Of a stretch of DNA of 26,920 nt, positions 15,494-23,590 are shown in pieces. A model generated the notes under the pieces. It was given only the letters and a program-made list of their open reading frames with translations. It made no database searches and was not told the origin of the DNA. Where the stretch lies: positions 1 to 26,920 of the forward strand of contig DYMC01000007.1 in assembly GCA_020721745.1 (NCBI GenBank), in the 5' to 3' direction. A program made the translations under genes and the position numbers. This DNA is from Lentisphaera sp. (GTDB taxonomy: Bacteria; Verrucomicrobiota; Lentisphaeria; Victivallales; GWF2-50-93). Within the stretch, counting starts at the first letter, position 1. Each line of letters starts with the position of its first letter.

Positions 15494-15552
15494 GCCAGCC
15501 ATAGGGCTGGCGTTCCCCTGAAAAGACAATTTTGCAATTACCTCGCAAAATT
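15494..15552. repeat. Dispersed hairpin repeat, copy 2
   Basis: GCCAGCC-ATAG-GGCTGGC (15494-15511) and a tail matching the copy at 23-76. Unlike copy 1 the tail forms a second stem, AATTTTGC/GCAAAATT (15528-15535/15545-15552). It sits at the right edge of the AT-rich block. Confidence 0.7.
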
Positions 15553-15569
15553 CAGGACAGAATAGAATA

Positions 15570-15594
15570 CTAATATTTATTAGCTATATATAAT
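15570..15594 (+). promoter_or_regulatory. A/T-rich palindrome and -10 candidate before the cyclase-repeat gene
   Basis: CTAATA-TT-TATTAG (15570-15583), followed by TATAAT at 15589-15594, about 105 bases before the ATG at 15701. No good -35 hexamer stands at the right distance, so this could be an activator-dependent promoter or only A/T-rich spacer. Confidence 0.25.
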
Positions 15595-15700
15595 TATTTT
15601 TATCTTTTTCGCTTGATTTATCTTGTTTTCCTCGGTCATCTGGTTTAGGTTATGCGTCGAGGGGGGACTTGCAATGGGATTAAAAAAAAAGGAGGGAGCC

Positions 15701-17353
15701 ATGAATGCGAGGGAAAAAGTTGAATCTGTGGAGAGGGAGATGGTGTCGAGCATCGAGATTGAATCTGCGCGGCGCATATGCCTGCGTGATATAAAGGAGC
15801 ATCTGAGCGGTCCCTTTTTGTCGTTTGTCCTGCACATTTTTGTTTTAGTTTTTTTCGGCTCTCTGATTGTGATCAAGCCGCCGGAGGAGAGAAAGGAGCT
15901 GCTCATTGACGTTGTAAACATGCCTGTCAGGGAGATGAAGAGGGAATTGCCGGAGCCTCCTCCGCAGCCAGATCCCGAGGAGACAGTGGAGAGAGACACG
16001 GAGATTGCATCCGAGGCGCCCGAGAATCCTGTCGTGGCTGTGGACACGCCCGAAGTGATGAACCCAGAGCCTCAGCCCCCTGCCCCGAGGATAAATCTTA
16101 CAGATTCCGTATTTAAGATGCCTGTGGGGCTGCCGCTGCCTATGCAGAACAGAAAGGGGCCTGCGAAGGACAAGATAGTCCGGGATAAAGGTCTTCAGGG
16201 GACGGAAAAAAGCGTTGTGAGGGCATTGAATTGGCTTCGCGACCATCAGAATCCGGACGGGAGCTGGGGGGATCAGAGGCACAGCAAGGCCTTTCTCACC
16301 AGCGTGGCGCTGATGACATTTCTCGCCCACGGGGAGACTCCGGTATCGCAGGACTACGGGATGTGCATCCTAAAAGCGGCGGAACGGCTGATGGCGATGG
16401 TCGAGGGCAGAGGCTCCAGCGGGCTGGTCGCGGAGGACAGGAACACATACGGGCATCCTGCCGTCGCATATGCGCTCGGGGAGACTTTTGCCCTGACGAG
16501 GATGCCGAGGGTTGGCAGCGCGATGGAGGCGATGGTGCGGACGCTGGTCTGCGGGCAGAATTCGCTTGGCGGATACAACTACGGGCACAACAACAAGCCG
16601 TCGTCTCCGGATCCCGCCGACAGGAAGGCGGTGTCCGGGGTCCCCCGCTTCGATCTTTCGGTGAGCGGATGGCATTATCAGGCCTTGAAGGCTGGCTTCA
16701 TCGCCGGCAGCGAGACTGCAGGGCTGGAGAAGAGCATGGATGCGGCGCTGTCCGGCCTGAAGAGGGAGATGTTCTCCGGAGGAGGATTCAAGTATTGCAA
16801 TCTCAACAAGTCGGAAAGCCCCTCGCCCACCATGACCGCAGTGGGCCTTCTTTGCATGCAGATGCTCGGCTCTCCCGACGGGGCCGAGGCGAAGAAGGCG
16901 CTCAGATGGATGGAGGAATTCAAGGGCGGCGAGCTTCTTGAATGCAGATGGAGGGACATTGACAAATACTCGAACGGAGGGACGAAATCCTGGCCGCTGT
17001 ATCAATGGTATTACCAGACGCAGGCGTTGTTCCAGGCCACCGGAGGAGAGGGAAGCCTGTGGACGCGCTGGGACAAGGAGTTCAGGCGGACTTTTCTGCG
17101 GGAGCAGGCGGAGGACGGGCACTGGACATCACCTGCGGACAGCTACGCGAGGAAGGGCAGTTCCGGGCATGGAGAGAGGAGTTCGGGCGAGGGTGCGCCT
17201 TTCAGCAAGCTGGATCTGGACATATATTCGACATCTCTATGCGGTCTGACTCTGCAGGTCTATTTCCGGTATCTGCCTACCTTCAAGATCGCGTCGGCGC
17301 CCCCGAAGGAGAAACGCCGCGGGGCCTCGACGGAGGGCCTGCTGATAGAATGA
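15701..17353 (+). CDS. Membrane-anchored squalene-cyclase/prenyltransferase-repeat protein
   Basis: 550 residues from the ATG with GGAGGGAG (15691-15698) upstream; the frame is open 26 codons earlier without a ribosome site. One membrane segment (about 37-59) follows a 36-residue cytoplasmic part. A proline-rich linker (84-130, PEPPPQPDPEE, EPQPPAPR) resembles the periplasmic stalk of TonB or GspB-like proteins. From about 168 on come alpha-alpha-barrel repeats of the terpenoid-cyclase type: ALNWLRDHQNPDGSWG, CGQNSLGGYNYG, AEDGHWTSP. The DxDD acid motif of hopene cyclases is not seen, so it is probably not a working cyclase; related proteins of unknown function are common in Planctomycetes, Verrucomicrobia and Lentisphaerae. 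It converges on tatA. Confidence 0.78.
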   Translation: MNAREKVESVEREMVSSIEIESARRICLRDIKEHLSGPFLSFVLHIFVLVFFGSLIVIKPPEERKELLIDVVNMPVREMKRELPEPPPQPDPEETVERDTEIASEAPENPVVAVDTPEVMNPEPQPPAPRINLTDSVFKMPVGLPLPMQNRKGPAKDKIVRDKGLQGTEKSVVRALNWLRDHQNPDGSWGDQRHSKAFLTSVALMTFLAHGETPVSQDYGMCILKAAERLMAMVEGRGSSGLVAEDRNTYGHPAVAYALGETFALTRMPRVGSAMEAMVRTLVCGQNSLGGYNYGHNNKPSSPDPADRKAVSGVPRFDLSVSGWHYQALKAGFIAGSETAGLEKSMDAALSGLKREMFSGGGFKYCNLNKSESPSPTMTAVGLLCMQMLGSPDGAEAKKALRWMEEFKGGELLECRWRDIDKYSNGGTKSWPLYQWYYQTQALFQATGGEGSLWTRWDKEFRRTFLREQAEDGHWTSPADSYARKGSSGHGERSSGEGAPFSKLDLDIYSTSLCGLTLQVYFRYLPTFKIASAPPKEKRRGASTEGLLIE

Positions 17354-17400
17354 TGCAGGATGCCCCTCCGACACCGAGGGAGCCGCAGGCGGATCCTGAT

Positions 17401-17601
17401 TCAGCTCTTCTTCTCCTTCTCCTCCTCGTCGTCTTCATTTGCGGCCTTTTCCACGGAGTCCTCGAATCCCTCCTTGGCCTTCTTGAACTCGCGGATCCCC
17501 TTGCCTATTCCGCGGGCCAGTTCCGGTATTTTTCTTCCTCCGAAGAGGAGGAGGACCACGATGAAGATGACGATGATCTCGGCTGTGCTGAGTCCGAACA
17601 T
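17401..17601 (-). CDS. tatA: Twin-arginine translocase subunit TatA/E
   Basis: Sec-independent transporter subunit that forms the protein-conducting oligomer in the inner membrane. The 66 residues show one N-terminal membrane helix (AEIIVIFIVVLLLF), the FGGRKIPELARGIGKGIREFKKA hinge and amphipathic helix, and an acidic/lysine tail. GGGAGG lies six bases before the ATG. It stands alone, without tatB or tatC. A small CCCTC/GAGGG hairpin (17364-17380) lies in the 47-base gap to the convergent gene. Confidence 0.95.
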   Translation of the reverse strand: MFGLSTAEIIVIFIVVLLLFGGRKIPELARGIGKGIREFKKAKEGFEDSVEKAANEDDEEEKEKKS

Positions 17602-17624
17602 TCCAAGCCTCCCTTTTCATGCCT

Positions 17625-17652
17625 ACAATACCACGCCGGACCGATATGTCCA
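17625..17652 (-). promoter_or_regulatory. Candidate promoter of tatA
   Basis: On the minus strand TGGACA (17652-17647), 16 bases, TATTGT (17630-17625), 23 bases before the start codon. Confidence 0.4.
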
Positions 17653-17726
17653 GCATGCTTTCATTCCACGCCCGGCTCCAGGGAGCAGGAGTTCAGCAAC
17701 CCCCGTCATTCTTGAGACGTTACGAA

Positions 17727-17762
17727 GCTTGTCCGCCCCAATGGCGGGCTTGTCCGCCCCAA
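17727..17762. repeat. Two direct copies of GCTTGTCCGCCCCAA
   Basis: Exact 15-base copies at 17727-17741 and 17748-17762, 21 bases apart, abutting the inverted repeat at 17763. Noncoding spacer between tatA and the transglutaminase gene. Confidence 0.75.
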
Positions 17763-17805
17763 CGTAAATATTCACTGAAACGACGAGGTCCAGTGAATAT
17801 TTACG
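17763..17805. repeat. Inverted pair of the GTAAATATTCACTG repeat
   Basis: CGTAAATATTCACTG (17763-17777) and its exact complement CAGTGAATATTTACG (17791-17805) form a 15-bp stem with a 13-base loop, three bases past the stop of the transglutaminase gene. It may work as its terminator. The same core stands singly at 9683 and 24344. Confidence 0.8.
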
Positions 17806-17808
17806 AGT

Positions 17809-20800
17809 TCACCTGTCCTTCTTTTTCATCACCACGACCGCGTTGCGCATGGAGTTGAAGATGGAGCTTTTCTCCAGGAGGGAGGCGTATTCGCCGCCAT
17901 CGAAGATGCCGGACGATGCACGCGCCGAGAAGTCCACGACGAGGAATCTCCTGGCGTTCCCGAAGAAATCCCGCGCCGCGCCACCCTCCTCGATTGCGGA
18001 AGATATCCTCATGGAGACTCCAGAGGGGAGTTCGGCGGACCATTCCGCCGGGGGGATCAGCTCCGGGATTTCGTATGCGTCCGGAACGGCAATCACGTAT
18101 TTGAATTTTTTGAATGAATGCTCGCCGAGCAGGAAGGGATTTTTTCTCGAAACCAGCATATTGTCCATGAAGCCATGCCTTCCAGGAAGGACAAAGGATA
18201 TTCTGCCGTCTGCGATTTTCGCAAACTCCTCGCATCGGACAGTGAATTCGAGTTTCCCTGGATAGCTGTTGAAATCCGCCTTCGCGTCTCCGGCGAGCCT
18301 TGCCGAGATCATCAGCGAGGATGCGCTCTCCTGATAGAATCTCCTCAGATATTCAGGGGTCATTTCCGAAACGCCCTTCTTCATCTTGGCGTGTTCCATC
18401 CCGTGGAAACTGGCGGACAGCCTGATCAATGCGGCTCCATCCTCCTCGATTTTCATCATCAGGAGGGCGGAAGAGCCGCTCTCGAAGCCGGAATCGGGCT
18501 TTATCCCGAAGAAGGAATCTCCACCTGCGGCCAGTCCCGCCGCGCCCTCGCCGCCCACGGAGCCCAGCTCCGCGTATTGGTCGCTGTCGTTCAGGTATAT
18601 CGTCCTCCCACCGATCTCAGTCCGCAGCAGCACCTGCTGGAAGAAGCCGGACTGGGGGCATTTCTCCATTGGCGTCATTCTTCCCTCCAGGAAGGGGGTC
18701 CCGGCGCAGAGGACGAAATCGTATTTGATTCCGGCCTTGCCCAGCATGGCCCCGATCAGTGCCGCGGTCTCGGCCGACGTGCCATATCTCTCCGAAAGAA
18801 CCTTGTCGGCATCTATCTGGAAATCGTCCGGAAGCTCGTCGAAGGACGGCCCCGCCCTTCTTATGTTCATGGCGGCGAAGTCGCGTATCGCCCTGACGAT
18901 GGCATCGGGCTCCTTTCCGCCGCCGAAGATGTCGCTGAATTTGTCAATATCCCTGCATCTTTCCGCGGCGTCGCGTAGCCTTGCGTCCATGCGCGAGGCA
19001 TAGTCCTTCCATTCGCCCGAGGAGAGAGCGAAGAAGTCGCCGTCCGCCCATGCCGGAGGGATGTCCCCTTCCTTCCTGGCCGCCTGGATGTCGCGGTATG
19101 TTCTTTCGATTCCGTCCCTGCCCACGCTTCCCTCCGCGAGCCTGCCTCCAACGCGTTCAACGAACCGCAGCGGGACTGCGTTGGGGTTCTTCACGGATAT
19201 CCTCTTTTTCAGCACCTTGTTGAAGCTCCGGAGATTGTCAATGAAGGAGATAAAAGGCCGTTTGAAGTTTCTTCTCGCGGTCTTCAATTCGATTCTGGAG
19301 CCTATGTCCACTCCCGGCAGGCTCAGGACGAGGATCTTGCCTGCCGGATATCTCGGCGCGGTGGAGCTCCAGCCCTGGTCCATCAGGTTCATCTCGGCGG
19401 GACTGATCTCCTTGACCACACCGTCCTTGGAGACCACCCTGGCGTATTCCACCTTCACCTCGGCGGAACCTTCGTTGAAGTGGAACTTCATCTCGGATAT
19501 TTCCATTTTTCCCGAGAAGTCGAGGAGTTCGGCGGCCAGCGTCCGCGTCTCGGTCCATGAGCTGGCATCGGCGATTTCGATCTCGCTGTCCACGGAGATT
19601 ATCCTGTATCCGTTTTCTTCGGCCTGCGCATCGGGTGCGCCCGTTCCGCCGCCTTCATGCCTTTCCGCGACCGGGAAGCTCATCAAGTCGAGCTGCCTTC
19701 TGCCCAGCGCCTTCTTGAGTTCAACGTATTCCGATGGTGAATACTCGACGGATTTCAGGACGAACTCTGAGTCGTATGCTATCGAGTCGTGCCCGGTCCG
19801 GTAGCCATGCGACCATTTCAGCGAGGGGGTGTCCAGTTCGCTCCTCCCCATCTGCGCGAATCGCGGGAGAGGGGGTGAATCTTCGGCGGGTCTCATCTCG
19901 ATCTTCTCCCTGACACCGCATGCTATCTCGGTGAAAAGCGGGAACCTCCTCTTCTCCAGCCCCATCTTGCCAAGGAGGAAGTTCGCCATGCCGACTTCCC
20001 GCGACAGGAGCGGCGGAAGAAGGACCACGGAGGATGAATTGCCGACGAGCATTTCCGGCATTGTGAACTTGAAAGAGAGCGAGAGCGGGGTCGCCGTGTC
20101 GGAGAGATCCTTCGGAAGCAGTTCGAAGGACTCCACCCTGCACTCGCTGTTCGCGCGCCTGGCGACCGTCTCTATGAAATCGCGCATCTGCTCCTGGTTT
20201 CTCCTCAGCAGGTCGCCCCTGTATGCGCTGTCGTTTATCCCGGCGAATGCGATCCGGGTCTCGCCCGATCCGGAACCGTCCCTGCGAATTTCGCAGACTG
20301 TCTCGATGGACAGCATGTTTTCGGACGCAGGGATTATGGGGGAAATCCGCAGGGTGTCCCCCTCGGGCTTCGCCACGAGATAGCTCTTGTCCGAAAGATA
20401 GGCCGCCAGCAGCTCCTTCTCGGTTTCTCCGGTGGCGTCCATGAGGATGTAGCTTCCGTCGGCCTTCTCCACGCAGCCTATGGCGTGGTTGAAGAACGGG
20501 GTGGGGACTTCGGGCTCCTTTTTCGGGCCGGCCATGATAAGGACCGGATAGGCCTTGAGCCCGGCCATGCGCAGCATCGCGACCAGCAGGGCGGCCTTGT
20601 CGCGGCAGACCCCGTAGCGGTTCTCGAAGGTGATGGACACGTCGTGCGGCTCGTATCCCGGCGCCTCGTCCTCGGTGGTGATGCCCATGTAGCGGACCTT
20701 CTGCGAGACGAAGTCGAATATCGCGCGGGCCTTCTCCTCGTCCGTCCTCCTGCCCTCGCAGAGCCTGTCCACCTCCTCCCTCATCGCCTGGGTCGTCTTC

Positions 20801-21627
20801 CCGATGTGCGGGAGACATAGGTTCCAATACCATTTGGAGATGTCCTCCCAGCTCTTGACCGTGCCTACGACCAGCCTCTGGACGCTCGTGTAGAGGGGGG
20901 GCATGCCCGGCTCCGGGAAGACCTGCGGCACGTTTCTGGCGTGCCATCTGTGGACTGTTTCGGCGCCCTCCGTGCCGCTGGAGAACTCAATCGTCCCCTT
21001 CTCCTCGTCCTTCAATGCGAAATTCGCAAGCGGCAGCTCCTGCGGGGAGCGTATTTCCACCTTGTAGTCGAGGATGGGCCGGTCCGACTGGAGCACAATG
21101 TATTCCGACCAGGTGCCGGGCATCCGCGCCTTGAGGGTCTTCTCGATGAAGCGGTAGTGGATGATGTCGCCCGGTTCGAGACCCGGAAGATTGAGGGTGG
21201 TCAGCTTCTGGCTCGGATCGTATATGTTGGAGCCCATCTGGTGGTGGCTGACGGATGTCCTGCTGTTCGCGGCGATGTCTATGGGGGCGATGCTTCCGTC
21301 GGGCTTGATGATTTCCGCCACAAGTATCTCGATAGTCTGGTAGTGGCTGTTGAAGTGGAAGTCTATCGTCCTGTAGTCCGAGCGCCCCTTCTCCGTGAGG
21401 ATTTTGAGATAGACATCGTCCACGTTGTCGCCGGTCCCGTCCGGAGAATAGCTCAGGTTCTGGATGCCGGCGAGGAGAATCTCGTCCGCGTCCGGATAGG
21501 CCCCCTGCCCGATCTGCAGAGAGGCGCGGTGGACCTCGGCTGGCGCCGGAAACTCGAAGGCCGGGAGAAAGGTGGCGGAATACAAGAGAATAACAGCGGA
21601 CAGTATCCTGAACATTCCAATTGGCAT
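17809..21627 (-). CDS. Secreted protein with two DUF3857/transglutaminase-like units
   Basis: 1272 residues from the ATG at 21627 (GAGGA five bases upstream); the open frame runs further but there it only mirrors ompH on the other strand. A signal peptide (about 5-24) predicts export. Unit 1: DUF3857 about 30-235, then a transglutaminase core with Cys341 in RYGVCRDKAALLVAML, His381 in FNHAIG and Asp397 in LMDATGE. Unit 2: DUF3857 about 680-850 and a second core in which RYGTSAETAALIGAML has Ser951 for Cys, Gln/Val near 998-999 for His, and only Asp1014 kept. The DUF3857-transglutaminase pairing is widespread in Bacteroidetes and relatives, with no settled substrate. It is divergent from ompH-lpxD. 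It contains three TGCGA-N3-TCGCA palindromes. Confidence 0.88.
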   Translation of the reverse strand: MPIGMFRILSAVILLYSATFLPAFEFPAPAEVHRASLQIGQGAYPDADEILLAGIQNLSYSPDGTGDNVDDVYLKILTEKGRSDYRTIDFHFNSHYQTIEILVAEIIKPDGSIAPIDIAANSRTSVSHHQMGSNIYDPSQKLTTLNLPGLEPGDIIHYRFIEKTLKARMPGTWSEYIVLQSDRPILDYKVEIRSPQELPLANFALKDEEKGTIEFSSGTEGAETVHRWHARNVPQVFPEPGMPPLYTSVQRLVVGTVKSWEDISKWYWNLCLPHIGKTTQAMREEVDRLCEGRRTDEEKARAIFDFVSQKVRYMGITTEDEAPGYEPHDVSITFENRYGVCRDKAALLVAMLRMAGLKAYPVLIMAGPKKEPEVPTPFFNHAIGCVEKADGSYILMDATGETEKELLAAYLSDKSYLVAKPEGDTLRISPIIPASENMLSIETVCEIRRDGSGSGETRIAFAGINDSAYRGDLLRRNQEQMRDFIETVARRANSECRVESFELLPKDLSDTATPLSLSFKFTMPEMLVGNSSSVVLLPPLLSREVGMANFLLGKMGLEKRRFPLFTEIACGVREKIEMRPAEDSPPLPRFAQMGRSELDTPSLKWSHGYRTGHDSIAYDSEFVLKSVEYSPSEYVELKKALGRRQLDLMSFPVAERHEGGGTGAPDAQAEENGYRIISVDSEIEIADASSWTETRTLAAELLDFSGKMEISEMKFHFNEGSAEVKVEYARVVSKDGVVKEISPAEMNLMDQGWSSTAPRYPAGKILVLSLPGVDIGSRIELKTARRNFKRPFISFIDNLRSFNKVLKKRISVKNPNAVPLRFVERVGGRLAEGSVGRDGIERTYRDIQAARKEGDIPPAWADGDFFALSSGEWKDYASRMDARLRDAAERCRDIDKFSDIFGGGKEPDAIVRAIRDFAAMNIRRAGPSFDELPDDFQIDADKVLSERYGTSAETAALIGAMLGKAGIKYDFVLCAGTPFLEGRMTPMEKCPQSGFFQQVLLRTEIGGRTIYLNDSDQYAELGSVGGEGAAGLAAGGDSFFGIKPDSGFESGSSALLMMKIEEDGAALIRLSASFHGMEHAKMKKGVSEMTPEYLRRFYQESASSLMISARLAGDAKADFNSYPGKLEFTVRCEEFAKIADGRISFVLPGRHGFMDNMLVSRKNPFLLGEHSFKKFKYVIAVPDAYEIPELIPPAEWSAELPSGVSMRISSAIEEGGAARDFFGNARRFLVVDFSARASSGIFDGGEYASLLEKSSIFNSMRNAVVVMKKKDR

Positions 21628-21644
21628 TGTCGTCCTCGTGGTTG

Positions 21645-21663
21645 CCGGGCCAGTCCGGCCCGG
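21645..21663 (-). other. GC-rich hairpin in the leader of the transglutaminase gene
   Basis: CCGGGCC/GGCCCGG with a 5-base loop, ending seven bases upstream of the GAGGA ribosome site (21637-21633). It could modulate translation or mark an attenuator; no uridine run follows. Confidence 0.4.
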
Positions 21664-21689
21664 TGCTTGTAGTCTGTGGAACGGGCCTG

Positions 21690-21718
21690 AATATAAACTT
21701 GGAACCGGCATAATGCAA
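21690..21718 (-). promoter_or_regulatory. Candidate promoter of the transglutaminase gene
   Basis: On the minus strand TTGCAT (21718-21713), 17 bases, TATATT (21695-21690), 62 bases before the start codon. Confidence 0.45.
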
Positions 21719-21786
21719 AAAAAAAATGCGGTGCTATAGTTACCTACTTGTCCGACATTATGAACAACCGGAGGAATTTGGCCCAC

Positions 21787-22407
21787 ATGAAGAAGCTTCT
21801 GACTATTCTGGCGGCGGCAATGCTTGCGGTTTCCGCGTCCGCGCAGGACCGCATCGCCGTCGTTGACATGGACAAACTGTTCAACGAGTATCACAAGAAG
21901 AAGATAGCCGACATCGAGCTGAAGAGGCAGGCCGAGACATACAAGAAATACGCCGACGAGCTTGGTGCGTCCCTCGAGAAATTCCAGCAGGAGTTCAAGG
22001 CCCTGCGCGACGACTCGCTCAACATTGCGCTGAGCGATGTCGAGCGGGAGAACAAGAGGCTCTCCGCGCAGGACAAATACCGCCAGATGAAGGAGAAGGA
22101 GGAGGAGCTCAAAAGCTACAGCATCGAGAAGCAAAATATGCTCAAAGGCAAATACGACGAGGTCCGGGAGAGGCTCGTCGCGGAGATCAAGGCCGTGGTG
22201 GGGAAGGCCGCCGGAGAGGCCGGATACGGGATAGTTCTCGACAAGTCCGGAAGAACCTCGAACCAGATTTCATCGGTCGTCCACTGCTCGGCGGAGATAG
22301 ACATCACCGATGCCGTCCTGAAGAAGCTCAATCCCGATGAGAGCAGGCCGGCCGGAAACGGCAAGGAGGAAAAACAGGAGCAACAGAACAAGGAGCAGGC
22401 GAAATAA
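21787..22407 (+). CDS. OmpH/Skp-family periplasmic chaperone
   Basis: 206 residues from the ATG at 21787 (GGAGG 12 bases upstream; an ATG at 21760 would add nine residues before the signal). A signal peptide MKKLLTILAAAMLAVSASA is followed by the OmpH-like start RIAVVDMDKLFNEY, a long charged coiled coil (about 35-150), a conserved end AAGEAGYGIVLDKSGRT and a Gln/Glu/Lys tail. Skp-type proteins hold unfolded outer-membrane proteins in the periplasm. The stop overlaps the lpxD start by one base (TAATG), the usual skp-lpxD order. A TATAGT -10 at 21735-21740 lacks a clear -35. Confidence 0.9.
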   Translation: MKKLLTILAAAMLAVSASAQDRIAVVDMDKLFNEYHKKKIADIELKRQAETYKKYADELGASLEKFQQEFKALRDDSLNIALSDVERENKRLSAQDKYRQMKEKEEELKSYSIEKQNMLKGKYDEVRERLVAEIKAVVGKAAGEAGYGIVLDKSGRTSNQISSVVHCSAEIDITDAVLKKLNPDESRPAGNGKEEKQEQQNKEQAK

Positions 22408-23468
22408 TGGAAAAGAAGACTTTCACCGCTGAAGAAATTGCGAAAATCGCGGGCGGACAGCTCGCGGGCAACCCGTCGGCCAGGATATCAGGCATCGCAT
22501 CCCTGAGGGATGCCGGGCCGGAGGATCTGTCCTTCCTCTCGAACAGAAAATATTGCTCGTCGCTGGAGACGACGAAGGCGGCCGCGGTGATAGCCGGAAA
22601 GGATGTCGCAGGCAGGTATCCAAATAAAACCCTGATCATATGCGAGAATCCAAACATCGCCTTCTCCAAGGCGATAGCGCTCTTCGCGCCACCTGCGGTC
22701 AAGTTTCCTCCGGGCATAGCCCCGGGGGCATATGTCTCGCCATCGGCAAAGCTCGGAGCCGGCGTCCATGTCGGGCACAACGCCGTGATAGAGGATGGCG
22801 CCTGCGTAGGGGACGGCACCTCGATATGCGCCGGGGCCTATGTCGGCCACGAATGCAGGATAGGCTGCAGCACATTGATCTATCCGAACGTCTGCATCAG
22901 GGAGCGATGCATAGTGGGCGACAGGGTTGTAATCCACTGCGGCGCGGTGATAGGAGCCGATGGCTTCGGATTCGAGGCCGGGCCGGCCGGAATAGTCAAG
23001 ATCGAGCAGGTCGGAATAGTCGAGATACAGTCCGATGTCGAGATAGGGGCGAACACAACGATAGACCGCGCCAGATTCGGAAAGACCCTGCTCAAGAGGG
23101 GGGTGAAGGTTGACAATCTCGTCCAGATCGCGCACAACGTCGTCGTCGGCGAATTCTCCATGCTCATTGGACAATCCGGGGTCGCCGGCAGCACCGAGAT
23201 AGGCAGAGGCGCGATACTCGCGGCGCAGGGAGGCATAGCTGGCCATCTGCACATCGGCGACGGGGCAAAAATCGCGGGACAATCCGGTGTCACCAAGGAT
23301 ATCGCCCCGGGACAGGCCGTGGTGGGAACCCCTGCGGAAACCCCGAAGGAGTTTATGGAGAGAGTCGGGCTTCCGGGGAAGCTGCGCAAGGCTTCCCAGA
23401 CTATCGCCGCGCTCGAAAAGAGGATTGCCGATATCGAGAACGAAATGGCGCGTCTGAAAGGTGCTTGA
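22407..23468 (+). CDS. lpxD: UDP-3-O-(3-hydroxyacyl)glucosamine N-acyltransferase LpxD
   Basis: Third enzyme of lipid A synthesis; it transfers a 3-hydroxyacyl chain from ACP to the 2-amine. At 353 residues it has family length. An N-terminal uridine-binding domain (about 1-100, ISGIASLRDAGPEDLSFLSNRKY) is followed by a left-handed beta-helix of hexapeptide repeats (102-300), the ADGFGFE loop, the catalytic histidine in QIAHNVVVGE (H243), and a C-terminal helical tail (ETPKEFMERVG, ending in a short coiled coil). It is translationally coupled to the OmpH gene. Confidence 0.97.
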   Translation: MEKKTFTAEEIAKIAGGQLAGNPSARISGIASLRDAGPEDLSFLSNRKYCSSLETTKAAAVIAGKDVAGRYPNKTLIICENPNIAFSKAIALFAPPAVKFPPGIAPGAYVSPSAKLGAGVHVGHNAVIEDGACVGDGTSICAGAYVGHECRIGCSTLIYPNVCIRERCIVGDRVVIHCGAVIGADGFGFEAGPAGIVKIEQVGIVEIQSDVEIGANTTIDRARFGKTLLKRGVKVDNLVQIAHNVVVGEFSMLIGQSGVAGSTEIGRGAILAAQGGIAGHLHIGDGAKIAGQSGVTKDIAPGQAVVGTPAETPKEFMERVGLPGKLRKASQTIAALEKRIADIENEMARLKGA

Positions 23469-23510
23469 CTATGATAATCCCCGGAATCCGGAACGCCGGA
23501 CTCCGGACGC

Positions 23511-23580
23511 TGAGAGTGCGAACGTGCAAGCGCCGAACGTGCGAACGTGCGAACGTGTGAACGTGTGAACGCTGAACGGA
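23511..23580. repeat. Imperfect 8-base tandem repeat AACGTG(C/T)G
   Basis: Units begin at 23536, 23544, 23552 and 23560, then a shortened AACGCTG at 23568 and AACGG at 23575; a related AACGTGCA lies at 23521. CCGGA-type direct repeats precede it (23481-23508). It fills most of the 122-base gap between lpxD and the TPR gene and looks like slippage-prone sequence that could vary in copy number. Confidence 0.75.
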
Positions 23581-23590
23581 ACAAAGTGTC

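Noticed and set aside
21628..22134. N-terminal extension of the 1272-residue transglutaminase frame
   Set aside because: It is open only as the antisense of the ompH coiled coil; signal peptide and ribosome site fix the start at 21627.
23511..23580. Possible CRISPR array
   Set aside because: Units are 8 bases and contiguous, without spacers; no cas gene is present.
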